Positions 49,401-58,085 of a DNA stretch of 64,000 bases are shown piece after piece. A model generated the notes under the pieces. It worked only from the letters and a program-made list of their open reading frames with translations. It had not been told where the DNA came from and did not search any database. Both the position numbers and the translations under genes were made by a program. Where the stretch lies: NCBI GenBank assembly GCA_963402885.1, contig OY727097.1:6944001-7008000 (forward strand), in the 5' to 3' direction. Each line of letters opens with the position of its first letter. Position 1 is the stretch's first letter. This DNA comes from Antedon bifida (lineage: Eukaryota > Echinodermata > Crinoidea > Comatulida > Antedonidae).

Positions 49401-52400
49401 TAACAAAAAAAATAATATGTGGTATTTATAAACATTACAAAAAAGTCAAACCAAAGAACAAGACAGAAGTCACATGCAAACATATTCCATATTAAACTTC
49501 CATGATACAGGCAGCACATGTGAAACATATTTTGCTGTATTAAGGATTTTACTGATACTCTATAGACAAATATGTTGTAATATTTGGATATACAGCACTG
49601 GGAATCAGGCGGTTATACGGTACCGTAAAGTAGTTCAATTTGTATGACACTTGTTATAATGGTATGTAACATACCAAGATAATAATAATAACAGTGTAGG
49701 CATATATACTATGTCACTTTTATACAGTCGCATGTGAGTGGCCGCAAGGATCATCAAACTGAGTGTATACACATCTGTTGAAATTGATATTGCAGAATGT
49801 TTGGTTTAAATTGTATTTGATACTAAATTCAATTTCATTTTGTGTAAAACTGAAGCTGTGAACATACTCAGAACGGCATTCTCATTTGAATTTACAACTC
49901 AACTCAATTAGCTAACTAAAATGTCGGAACCACAAGGTTCGTTATTTCCAAAGAACATCATATTAAATTCAGACTCAATTAGATAGAAGGTATACACTCT
50001 CGTTGCACGGCATTTTATTTTCAATAACAGTTAAAGAAGCTATTAAGTCAAATAAAAAAACCATCTAAATCATAATAAAAATAATTCGATGACATAGTAT
50101 CTGATGTAACGATATCTGTAACTTGTTCTTGAAAACATTTACATCTACTAACGAATAATTGCATTTTATCGATGGGAGTTTTTTTTTATCGATACCGTCA
50201 TAGAACAAACAGCGAGATATAGATATCCAACCGGCTTGTTTTAAGTTGGATGCCTTTAAATATCGAAATTCTACCGTTAATATAATTTACTCTTTTCTAA
50301 CGCAACACTATCTTTTATTGCTTTTGGTTTGATGGGTCGGCGAGTGATGTATTTACGCAAGTCGCTAATGTAACAGACAAAAACATAAGTGTACCACTAA
50401 ACCGATGTAATAATGTCCTTTAATTAGGACATATATGTCATCGCACATGCGCAGTAATTAATTGGAAAAAGTTTGGTAATTTAAACGTTACATGTTGGTT
50501 CAATTTGTCTACAGTGTCCGTCCGAATGTGTATGTACTATAATATATTTAATCATACAATAGATAGAATAATTAATAATTAAATTATAATGTTATTGTTT
50601 GCTAGAGTTCATTCACCGACGCAGAATGGCCAAACATGAAGAGAATGACAGTTTATGAATGCTGTATACATAATAAGTGTAACCAAACACTATATTGATG
50701 CTTGTACATTATTAGATACTTAGGTAAAATTGTACAGTGTTCATAAACCTTTTAATATGGAATCATGATATGAAATAGAAGACAAAATGAATTGTGAAAA
50801 ATTACTATATGTAAAAACTTTACTTTAGTATAGTAAAGATCTAGGCTTACAACGTGGAGAAGAAACAAGGCCCCATACATGGCTGCAGTCGCGTGCTCAA
50901 ATTTGAGTTAGTGTTTACCGACCGACCGACCGACATAGTGAGCTGTAGAAGAATAAAGAAGAAAATATGAAAAAATAGAATCATGATGGGATGTAAAAAT
51001 ATAAAAAGACAAGTAGAAAATATGATCTGGCTTGGAAAGTGGAAACAACGAGCATAACAAGCAAACTAAAGTCACGATGTGATGCTCAACCATGACAGTT
51101 CTTGTGATGTGTTCACATTGAAGATCATTGTTGAACAAATATGTATAGTTAATTTTGTACTAACAATCTCCATTTCATTTCATCTTTTTATTCTCTATGT
51201 TTTGCTTAGATTCTCTACACTGTTAAATAAAATCTGGTTCCGAATACACAGCATCTCCAAGACTGTACAGACCATTCCAAAGAGTAGTTTGAAGAAGTTT
51301 TCAAGGGAACGTCACTTAAGGAATTTTTTGGTTCAACAAAAAAGTTATCATTTTCCAATTTATCTACTCTGGCTGACACACTTCTGTTTGCAAACTCCGA
51401 GTTTGTCAAGAAAATGTTCCCGAAGTTTACTACTGAAGATCAAACTTTGGCAAACTGCAGAAAACAACCGCAGAACTCTACAATACACTTTAGTGAAGTT
51501 TTGGTGAAGTTTGTTAGAGTGTAGGTTATTTGATAAACCTTGATATTTTGTTTTACACTTGAGAATTAACAGGTATTCAACTAAATAAGTTTGTATTGCA
51601 TAATCTTTTATTTACCTGTTATTAATCTTTTTTTACTCTCATTTATAGTAATTTTAATTGTATTATATGTCGCCAAGGTTTGGCGATTTTTAGGAGTTGA
51701 TGAGTCTTTAAGCAGGTTATTCTTTTATATGGTGTATGTTATAGTATTGATGTTAAATGCCAAGCGTAACTAAACATTATGGTGATGTAGTAGTATGCAT
51801 GCATCTTCTTCTTCTGGTATCATATTTGGTTGCAGACATTGATTACCATGTTGTTCTCCAGAGTTCACTGTTATATGCAGTTTGAATTAAATCGTTTTGG
51901 TGAGTGTTTGAGTGTTAAATTGGTTGTGAGAGATAAGTCAAACGTTGACGACCACGACCTTTTCTTTCTTCTACTTTTCCGCATAGTGTCAGCAGTTGTA
52001 TTTTTCCTTTCCTATTATTATGTTTCGGAGATATTTCATTTGTCTTCTCTTAATTTCTTTTAGCAGACTTCGCTGATAATTGCATCTGTTGAAAATGTCT
52101 ACATTTGACAACCATGTTTCTCAGTGATACTTTTAGTATTCTTCTCAAAAACCTCACATGACTCTATTCGTCTTGCTATGTCTTTTTTTATTGTCCAGCT
52201 TTCGCAGGCATACAGTAAAAATTGACCATATGTATGTTTTTGAATCGTACTTTTGTAGCCATATGCATATTTTTGTTTTAAGTTTATTTCTCATTTCCAT
52301 GAATGTATTTGTTACTTCTTGCCTCTTCTGTTATAATATGACCAAGGTATATTTATGATGATAGGTGCTGCTTGTCCGCTGATGATGTTGTAGTTCAGGA

Positions 52401-55400
52401 GTGAAACATAATGCCACTGTATGTTTGTTCATAAAGTCGCCGAAATTTGTGTATTTACGCAGTAGTTTTTTCCTCTGTATATAACGCGTTACAGCTTGGT
52501 TGCAAACGCAATATTATTTGATGTAGTTTAGTATGTTAACTTCAACAGATATAATAAACTATCAACTATTTCATTCTGTTAATGGATATCGTTACTGTTC
52601 AATGGTCTTTCTCCCATACGTCACGCTTAAATGATTTTGTGTTTTTAAAATATTCAAATTGCTCTAAGCCTTGTTATCGAATTTTCAATTATCGAACTAA
52701 TTTCCTTAATTGTGTAGCGCCCCCAGAGTATTATGATCAATAGACGATGTCTAACATATTAACTTACAAGGTTTTTGTGGCAATAAAGGGATCTTTGAAA
52801 GTGCCAAAACACTTAGGTATTTCTACCAAATCCTTTAGTATTACCATAGATCAAATACACAAAAACTACTATTCATTCGTTTCATTTCTGCGTATACAAA
52901 CTAATTTTACTTTTACACGTTTAATAGTATGAATGCGATTATGTCTAGTTCTGAAGATGAAATAAATATTGATTATGCAAGATTGCGTCAAATTGAAGTA
53001 TGATTGGCTAAAGGTTTATACAAGTATGTATCGTACATAATGATTTGATTGGTCAACTGTGTGCGCAGATTATTAGGTATGTGATTGGTTAAAAGTTTAT
53101 ACAAGTATGTATCGTATATAATGATTTGATTGGTCAACTGTGTGCGCAGATTATTAGGTATGTGATTGGTTAAAAGTTGATACAATTATGTATCGTATAT
53201 AATGATTTGATTTGTCAACTGTGTGCGCAGAGTGTTAGGTATTTGAACAGATTGATTATCCGATTGGTTAAACTGTGGTCCTCTACGGTATTGTATTACT
53301 GCTTTTGATTGGCCAACAGTGTGCACAGATTGTTAGGTATTTGATTGGTTAAAAGGCTGGGCAATAATGTATCCGATTGGTTAAACCATGGAGGTATAAA
53401 ACCTCCAAGGTTAAATTGTAGTTCTATAGAATTGATTGGATAGGTGTACAGTACACCGACGGTTTTCTTCCAGAAACAATTTTTAACAGTCAGTTTCTAA
53501 TTTGTTTAAAATGATAACAAAATAAATCAATAACTATGCTGCAATTCTTTCTTCTTTTCATTTCGTAAATATACGGTCTCTCACTTATCTATTTGAATTA
53601 ATCCTGATACCGGACGGAAAAGCTCACAAAACGCATGTATTATACGTGGTACGATAATAATATTAATAATTAAACAATTTTATCTTCAATTTATTTAATT
53701 ATTCATAATATTTCTGCAATGCGCTAAATCACAAAGAAGGGTGTTAGTTATGAAGGCGGTGATTTTTTTAAAAATTCTTTGTGTTGATTTTTCGATGACT
53801 ATGCTGGTTACTTATTTCACTACAAGGTTGTGTCTTGACTGAATGTATATTCAGTCAAGTCAAATGGCCGAGCGGTTAAGGCAGGGGCGCCGTTTACCGT
53901 ACCTAAAGAGCCAACAACATCGGCAAGGGTTCGAGGCCGACTCGCTCCTAGTTCTGGTGGTGGAACAAGTCTTCTCGGATAAGGACTATAAACCGTAGGT
54001 CCAGTGTACACATTTATAACCTGTGTGCACTTTAAAGAACCCAGTTCATTATTCGAAAAGAGTAGGGGGTTACCCCGGTGAACTGGTTCACAAAATAGCC
54101 CCTGTATCAGGGGGATTACCACCTATCTGACAGGACAGTGATTAATTCACTATTGGTAATCCTTGGCCACATTGCCTAAAGACATAAAATAAAAAAATAT
54201 TATTAAGAGAGATGGAAACCCCTTGGTAGTCGGGCGTTTGCATATTAAACATAAAAACCGGGGGTCAAGTCTCTGTTCAGCGATATTTTGTCTTTCTCAC
54301 GCATTTCTTATCTTCCCTGTTTACACCGATTTATCAGCAGACCTGTACGAATAGAGTTTCTTATTTTTCCGTTTAAATTTATAATAGTATACACATAGCC
54401 ATTTGGTGAATTTTGTCAAACTTGATCAACGTTAAATATTATAATACTGAGAGATGTTAAGCCACTTGCGATGCTGATACAGTTTTCGTACATTTCTACT
54501 AATTGAGTCGCAAGTCGTAGGACCTAAAGCTTTGAAGATCGGATATTAAACTAGCTTTAGTTAATGTATAGAAAATCGACAATGAATAATGATTATTAAT
54601 GTCATATAATGTCCGCACTTGCGATTTTAAAACCATTGAAAATAGTTCATATGCAATATAGCACGAACTGCGGGCTAATTATCGTAGCCAAATTATGTCC
54701 TATTACATGCGGACGTAACACCTTTGATATCAATCACATCCAGCAATAAATCAGTCACGTTGGGGGCGCCTAGCCTGTCCGTGTATATATAATAGACTGA
54801 CCAATAAGAATTAACGATATAGCGTATCCATATAAGCAGTCCCTATCTCTATCAATAACTGTTCACCATTTTTTATTCGTTGACTGATTAAGAATATCCA
54901 TCATTCTAATTCTATATCCATCGTAAATCAACGACAGAGGATAGGTGATCACTCTCCGCGCGCAAATTCTTCATCTTCGTCGTTCCCGTTCTCGTCTGCT
55001 GTCAAATGAATGATTGAAGCAATAATGCCGTGTGTTCATTTTTCAATTTTATAAGTTTAACAAAGTTGTATTTGAGATGCATTTGTACAAGAGAAAAGGC
55101 CATTATTTTCACTAGAAATGTGCTGTTATAAGTTGTCATTATTCCGTGGTTTAGTCTTAGCTAAAAAAACACTATACTCGTCAGCCGCGACATATATTCA
55201 ACTAAGGATAGTTCCAGATAAACAATTGGTTTTTTTTTTATGGGGGTTGGAGGTTGTGACTTTATTTTTTTTGTATTACTAGGGCTTCTTTCTCCTATTC
55301 AGAAATTAATGTAATCTCTGATACTGGCAGACATTTGAGACCATTCAATTAAATCGCAGAAAAATTCTTCTTAGTCAAAATATTGACAAGTTACATTATG

Positions 55401-58085
55401 GTTCAGAAATTGCATTTGTATTTTTTGAATATCAATATCATACATATTCAAAGTCGATAATCATTCAATTAGCTATTATTATTAATCATCAGATTCAGAT
55501 AATATATTCAAAGGAGAGAGAGGAACATATTGACGTGCATATGTCTGAAATTACGACTTGATAGATAGTTTGCAATGTATCCGACAACAGCGAAATAACA
55601 GATATGTGTATCGCATTATTGCATAGCACGTATGGTGGTTATAGTCACACCTGCACGCACTAGTACTAGTACTATTTACCGTATTAAGATTTTTACATCA
55701 TTGGTTTCAGTGTATTGAATCTGTGAGGTGGGAATTGGGAAATGCCATAACTAACACTCACGAAATTTCGATGATGTTTCTAGCTAAGTTAAAGCTGAAT
55801 AATAAAAATGCACAAGGTCTACGATTTTCAGTGATATTTCATTATGTGCCAGACCATTTAATTTACAATCTATAGAAGATTCTAACTTAACATGATGAAC
55901 TAATTTTAGAAAATAACAATTTGACAAGAGAACCAATTTTACAATCTATATAACTTAAAACAATAATTATACAAGAACACCTAATTTACAAGAGAACCAT
56001 TTTACAATGCAACATATTTACAACAAAAACAATTTTACAGTAGTACCGTATTTAACAAAGAGAACCTAATTTTATAAGAGAACTGAACGTTAATTATCGA
56101 CCCTACTTTATAGAACCTGTGAGCAGCAGCCGGACGCCGGTGATATAGCCAACACAGACAACAGATGTGATTTAAGCACGTGTACCATATCATTTGTACA
56201 CACAACGCGTTATATTCCATTTATGATTTTATGATCTATTATATGTTTTTCTATTCATTATACAAGTTAGCCGTCGCAGTGTAATATTCGCTGAGGCAAA
56301 CAAATCTTTGATATCACTTTAGCAATTGATATTACTTTTATTTCGAAATACATTAAAATGAAAAGTGAAAAAAAGAAAACTAAATGGCAAAGCTAGGTCA
56401 CGTGTTAGCCAGAAAATTACGATAACAAAATTGCTGTTCAGTTAAAATCATCTCGTTATAGCGCAACAGCAGCATTATAAAGATACGAATGTCTAAAATC
56501 CAGTGCTCACCGTGTTTTTTTTTATGATTTAAGCGATTGATATGTTTAGTTTATCAATATATTCTAATACGTACGAGGCAAATACTGCATCATTAATGTA
56601 TTAATGTATAAAACGCAGTCACGATTCGCTATGTAAACCTCTATGTTTATAATGAAAATATCGAAAACCCGTCATTTGACGAGGCTATTTAAATAATATT
56701 AAAACTAATGCTCTCTAAATGGCTCTAAATAACAAATACCACTTCAATCTGTAACGACATGGCAATAGGTAAATTCTTACACTATAAAAAAAAGATATGA
56801 ACTAACTGCTGTTTAAATGTCATAATGTTTATCAAATAAGCTATAAAAAAAGATATTAGTTATGAAAATTGCAGACGTTTTGTTTTAATAACAGTATGGA
56901 ATACGGTTTAACAAATTCGGCGTTAAAAGGCACGGCATCGACATGTTGTTCAAGGAGAAGCGGACGCACAAAGAGAGACATAAGTTATACACGTGCGTAT
57001 AACGTAACATTCACTAGTTTTTGTATAAAGTGTTCTTTTACTGACGAATTCTGCCCACTTTTTACAAGAAATGACAGTAAACCTATTCTGAACAATTATT
57101 GTTAATTTCACATGTCATTTCGTTCGTCATCGGTAACGATTAGTTCTGTACATTACCAATGTTCTTCAGTGTGAACACACATCTCAAGTTAAATATATTG
57201 CGAAGTTTGCTTGCTGTGTTTGCTTTCTAGGCCTAGACGTTAATTTCGTATTTTTAATTATTCCATCCAGGGAAGAGTGAATTCTTCCCTAATTCCATCC
57301 CATATCATGATTTCATTTCATTCATATTTCCATATTTTCCTACACAACATGAGAAGATTCTATACTTTCTATAAAGCAATACTAATTACGAGAGTGTTGT
57401 ATCACGTGTTTGAAGGAAACATTGAGTAAGATGAAAAGAGACTATTATTTGTATTAAAACTGTGAAAATTTGAAAAGGTGAAAACTCCATCAATGTCTCA
57501 TCTAAAGAAAATGTATATTTTGGCTTAAAAAATGTCATTACTACGAACACGGTGCTAACATACACAATTCAGCTTAGTTTAATAACTACGACAAGTGACT
57601 CGTTATAAATGACAAGATACTGCACTAATTAAGAATGTGCTAATCAATAGCGTTTTAAAAAATAACTTACCTGGATTTATCGACGGTGTATACACGTTTA
57701 AATATAGGCAATCCTCTGAAATGTTCTTTACAAAGGGTCTTAAATTTTCTAGTTGTCTTTTCTTTCGAGGTGTCATACCCGGTGTAATTTCGAACGATTG
57801 TGGACAAGCAGGCCCAAAATTAAAGGCATCACGCTGCTCCCATTTTACAGGACTTTCCGGTGCACTGAATCGTCGTCGTCCTGTTGGTGGGGCGGCGTAC
57901 GGTATACCTAGAAATTGGTATATTTCCGATATCTCTTCCGACGCTGGTTTTACGCGGAGGCCGCGTAACCTTCCAAATGTTGTATTTACAACTCCGTAAC
58001 CGTCACTGCAAACAACTACACGTGTTGAAACTACAGCTGTGAGTATGATCAAAACGGTTATACACTGGATAACACAACACCACAT
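33773..58085 (-). CDS. Neuroligin-like transmembrane cholinesterase-fold adhesion protein, complete, 7 exons, 732 aa
   Basis: Spliced CDS joins 57671-58085, 40597-40737, 39595-39780, 38882-39314, 36460-36683, 35119-35266 and 33773-34424, all with GT-AG borders and matching phases (1,1,1,2,1,2); the total of 2199 nt is one open frame. Neuroligins are postsynaptic adhesion proteins that bind presynaptic neurexins and intracellular PDZ scaffolds. Visible parts: signal peptide (about 1-26), alpha/beta-hydrolase domain (about 30-575), Thr/Ser-rich stalk (about 590-630), membrane helix (about 635-658, [10 protein letters not shown] like vertebrate neuroligins) and a cytoplasmic tail of about 73 aa ending EMDV. 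YLHIG, NEDCLYLN-like and [12 protein letters not shown] motifs place it with neuroligins rather than active esterases. The nucleophile position is Gly231, so no esterase activity is expected. N-X-S/T sites include N34, N121, N163, N214, N244 and N493. The start is the first in-frame ATG, with a good ACC context and a hydrophobic leader. Gliotactin or neurotactin relatives are alternatives; the membrane segment favours neuroligin. Confidence 0.93.
34425..35118 (-). other. Neuroligin-like intron 6
   Basis: A 694-bp phase-2 intron carrying a family B element fragment (34558-34681). The other two short introns, 2 (39781-40596) and 3 (39315-39594), hold two copies of the GGATATAGGCTGCCCCC-type repeat and nothing else respectively. 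Confidence 0.85.
34558..34681. mobile_element. Family B element, right-truncated
   Basis: Starts with CGCTTGGTTCTCACTAGGAC and runs through the ATTGACCAATCAAAAGCGAT block, but stops at GTTTACGTTGCGG without the right terminal repeat. In neuroligin-like intron 6. Confidence 0.8.
35119..35266 (-). CDS. Neuroligin-like exon 6: catalytic-His region
   Basis: Codes residues 467-516. It reads [13 protein letters not shown], then [11 protein letters not shown], matching neuroligin GDEVPYVFGVPMV and MTYWTNFAKTG. The position of the active-site His in cholinesterases aligns with Phe470. The Cys of the third neuroligin disulfide is Tyr492 here, next to an N-glycosylation sequon at N493. Acceptor TTGTAG is at 35272-35267 and donor GTAATT at 35118-35113. 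Confidence 0.92.
35360..35617. repeat. 131-bp tandem duplication in neuroligin-like intron 5
   Basis: Two adjacent copies start GCGCCCAAAAGTCTTTA at 35360 and 35491 and share ACAATCTGTTACGACGTCC and AGCAGCGCCTTGCGAAAAAG. A few point and length differences separate them. Confidence 0.92.
36186..36440 (-). pseudogene. Decayed non-LTR retrotransposon, 3' end, in neuroligin-like intron 5
   Basis: Minus-strand translation gives [16 protein letters not shown], matching the VKxWNxLPxxL end motif of non-LTR reverse transcriptases. A stop follows, then a tail with AAATAAATAAATG at the 3' end. Not related in sequence to the 28215 copy. Confidence 0.5.
36460..36683 (-). CDS. Neuroligin-like exon 5
   Basis: Codes residues 392-467. 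The translation holds [22 protein letters not shown] and [10 protein letters not shown], which align with neuroligin YTDWAD, TDHQWVAPAVAT and YFYAFYHHC. The Cys expected at the end of that last motif is missing. Acceptor CGGCAG is at 36689-36684 and donor GTAGGC at 36459-36454. The 1-nt start and 1-nt end keep the frame. Confidence 0.92.
37612..37680. repeat. GAAATAAAGAAATTATAAAA minisatellite
   Basis: Three units of about 22 bp with one base change; purine-rich. Confidence 0.85.
38569..38627. repeat. GGATATAGGCTGCCCCC interspersed repeat, copy 1
   Basis: AACCGGATATAGGCTGCCCC followed by CTATAGACCAGTATCAAA and ACCAAAGCCGGATG. The same words recur at 38745-38792, 40145-40190 and 40331-40388. 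Confidence 0.9.
38745..38792. repeat. GGATATAGGCTGCCCCC repeat, copy 2
   Basis: AGAACCTGATATAGGCTGCC, then CCCTATAGACCAGTATCAAA; 176 bp after copy 1, same orientation. Confidence 0.9.
38882..39314 (-). CDS. Neuroligin-like exon 4: central esterase domain
   Basis: Codes residues 248-392. It opens with [17 protein letters not shown], like neuroligin LFQKAIIQSGTALSSW, and carries [10 protein letters not shown] and [14 protein letters not shown]. The catalytic-acid position aligns with Asp353. Cys283 matches the first Cys of the second neuroligin disulfide, but its partner position holds Glu. The exon leaves in phase 2 at donor GTAGGT. An internal GTG at 39300 is not a start; the exon continues upstream to its acceptor. 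Confidence 0.93.
39595..39780 (-). CDS. Neuroligin-like exon 3: nucleophile-elbow exon
   Basis: Codes residues 186-248. It contains [19 protein letters not shown], then [12 protein letters not shown]. In active cholinesterases the elbow is G-E-S-A-G; here it reads G-A-G-S-G, so the serine nucleophile is replaced by Gly231, as in neuroligins. Acceptor TATAG lies at 39785-39781 and donor GTAG at 39594-39591. Possible N-glycosylation sites are N214 (NIS) and N244 (NRT). Confidence 0.93.
40145..40190. repeat. GGATATAGGCTGCCCCC repeat, copy 3
   Basis: AGAACCGGAAATAGCCTGCC, then CCCTATTGACCAGTATAAAA; the most diverged copy. Confidence 0.85.
40331..40388. repeat. GGATATAGGCTGCCCCC repeat, copy 4
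   Basis: AAAACCGGATATATACTGCC, then CCCTATAGACCAGTATCAAA and ACCAAAGCGGGATG. As with copy 1, ATGCAAATTAAA precedes it by about 20 bp. Confidence 0.9.
40597..40737 (-). CDS. Neuroligin-like exon 2: oxyanion-hole strand
   Basis: Codes residues 139-186, flanked by acceptor ATAG and donor GTAAGT, phase 1 on both sides. The translation contains [12 protein letters not shown] and [15 protein letters not shown], matching neuroligin PVMVYIHGG and NVIVITINYRLGVLG. The second residue of the usual HGG oxyanion turn is Asp151, a further sign that catalysis is lost. Joining it to exon 1 gives an unbroken frame, so no intervening exon is required. Confidence 0.92.
40927..41675. mobile_element. 749-bp element with AGTCGCGTGA ends and TCTG microsatellite
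   Basis: Starts AGTCGCGTGA and ends TCACGCGACT. A direct repeat TATAGTTCACTATGTCGGTC occurs near both ends (about 40948 and 41602), each followed by GTCTG/TCTG tandem units and GGTATCACTATGC. The interior is rich in CpG and GCGC words unlike its surroundings. A short related segment, with TCGCGTG and ACCGACCGACCGACATAGTG, lies at 50884-50947. Confidence 0.75.
40972..41022 (+). repeat. TCTG/GTCG microsatellite
   Basis: Mostly TCTG units interrupted by TCGG, inside the 40927-41675 element. Confidence 0.95.
44251..44380. mobile_element. Inverted-repeat element family A, copy 6
   Basis: TAACGCTCTGTCTCCACTAT at the left and TAGTGTAGACAGAGCTTTA at the right; one internal block is missing, so the unit is 130 bp. 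Lies in neuroligin-like intron 1. Confidence 0.8.
45250..45440 (-). mobile_element. Possible LINE or SINE 3' tail
   Basis: On the minus strand a 190-bp segment ends AATAAATGTTTATTGAATGA with (AATG)n. The layout is that of a retroposon 3' end, but no coding motif is visible. Confidence 0.35.
46931..47431. mobile_element. Short element with internal 59-bp tandem repeats
   Basis: Three units of about 59 bp start at 46979, 47037 and 47096 with CCTAAATTGGTAAAATAATC, then AAAGTGGTCAAGAATTGGGA. A decayed unit is at 47240. The right flank CCTGCTAACAGACAAACACA and GTAGGCGGAGGTAAAC, and the left GTTACAGCCTCCACC, look like the inverted ends of a repeat family widespread in invertebrates. Non-coding. 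Confidence 0.8.
50884..50947. mobile_element. Fragment of the AGTCGCGTGA element
   Basis: GCAGTCGCGTGCTCAAATTT followed by four GACC units and GACATAGTGAGCT: the end of the 40927 element in the opposite orientation. Confidence 0.6.
51290..51524 (+). other. Unassigned coding-like stretch
   Basis: In the frame starting at the TTTGAAGAAG near 51290, about 77 codons stay open to TAG, with balanced charged and hydrophobic residues (for example [20 protein letters not shown]) and no simple-sequence bias. An in-frame stop lies just upstream. Other frames are open too. No family recognised; may be a transposon remnant or chance. Confidence 0.25.
51785..52445 (-). pseudogene. Decayed RTE/endonuclease-RT type LINE, C-terminal region
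   Basis: Minus-strand pieces in different frames read [45 protein letters not shown], then [18 protein letters not shown]. This order is the C-terminal part of RTE-like endonuclease-reverse transcriptase proteins (CESWT, RRIL, RRQxxFxGHI, GRGRQR). At least two frameshifts and a stop break it. The 3' end is a short GAA run near 51806-51815, typical of the family. Lies in neuroligin-like intron 1. Confidence 0.75.
53000..53390. repeat. 81-bp tandem repeat array
   Basis: Three well-kept units start at about 53001, 53082 and 53163 (each with TGATTGGTTAAAAGTTTATA and GGTCAACTGTGTGCGCAGA), then one or two decayed units reach about 53390. Each unit carries two ATTGG words, the inverse of CCAAT. Period 81 bp measured between first bases. 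Confidence 0.92.
53834..53858. repeat. Perfect short palindrome beside the SINE
   Basis: CTTGACTGAA, a short TGTATA spacer, and TTCAGTCAAG form a 10-bp stem immediately before the SINE head. Confidence 0.85.
53857..54190 (+). mobile_element. tRNA-derived SINE
   Basis: The head has an A box TGGCCGAGCGGTTAAGGC (53865-53882) and a B box GGGTTCGAGGCCGACTC (about 53927-53943), as in class II (Ser/Leu) tRNAs. Downstream words CTATAAACCGTAGGTCCAGT and CACTTTAAAGAACCCA look like a conserved SINE core of marine invertebrates. It ends in an A-rich tail. It is not a functional tRNA: the anticodon arm cannot be folded properly and it is embedded in a 330-bp unit. Confidence 0.85.
57671..58085 (-). CDS. 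Neuroligin-like exon 1: signal peptide and N-terminal esterase domain
   Basis: Codes residues 1-139. It starts at ATG 58085-58083, preceded by ACC. The leader [15 protein letters not shown] is followed by [21 protein letters not shown] and [11 protein letters not shown], which are standard cholinesterase-family N-terminal motifs. Cys94 and Cys126 match the conserved first disulfide loop. That loop holds RKKR (107-110), a possible proprotein convertase site. The exon ends in phase 1 at donor GTAAGT (57670 downwards). The upstream frame stays open for some codons but has no further ATG. Confidence 0.93.

Larger units (their letters stand above)
40738..57670 (-). other. Neuroligin-like intron 1 (16.9 kb)
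   Basis: Phase-1 intron, the longest of the gene. It contains the 40927-41675 element, a family A copy (44251-44380), a possible LINE tail (45250-45440), the 46931-47431 element with 59-bp repeats, a decayed RTE-like LINE (51785-52445), 81-bp tandem repeats (53000-53390) and a SINE (53857-54190). No extra cassette exon was recognised. 54200-57670 shows nothing beyond AT-rich DNA. Confidence 0.8.

Noticed and set aside
53000..53390. CRISPR-like direct repeats
   Set aside because: Units are contiguous 81-bp tandem copies without variable spacers, in an animal intron.
53857..53945. Functional tRNA gene
   Set aside because: Internal promoter boxes are present but the acceptor and anticodon arms do not pair well and the unit continues as a SINE.
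53820..54122. 100-codon minus-strand frame
   Set aside because: Lies inside the SINE and reflects its GC-richer body, not a protein gene.
57637..57999. 120-codon plus-strand frame
   Set aside because: It is the antisense shadow of neuroligin-like exon 1, which has a clear family match on the minus strand.
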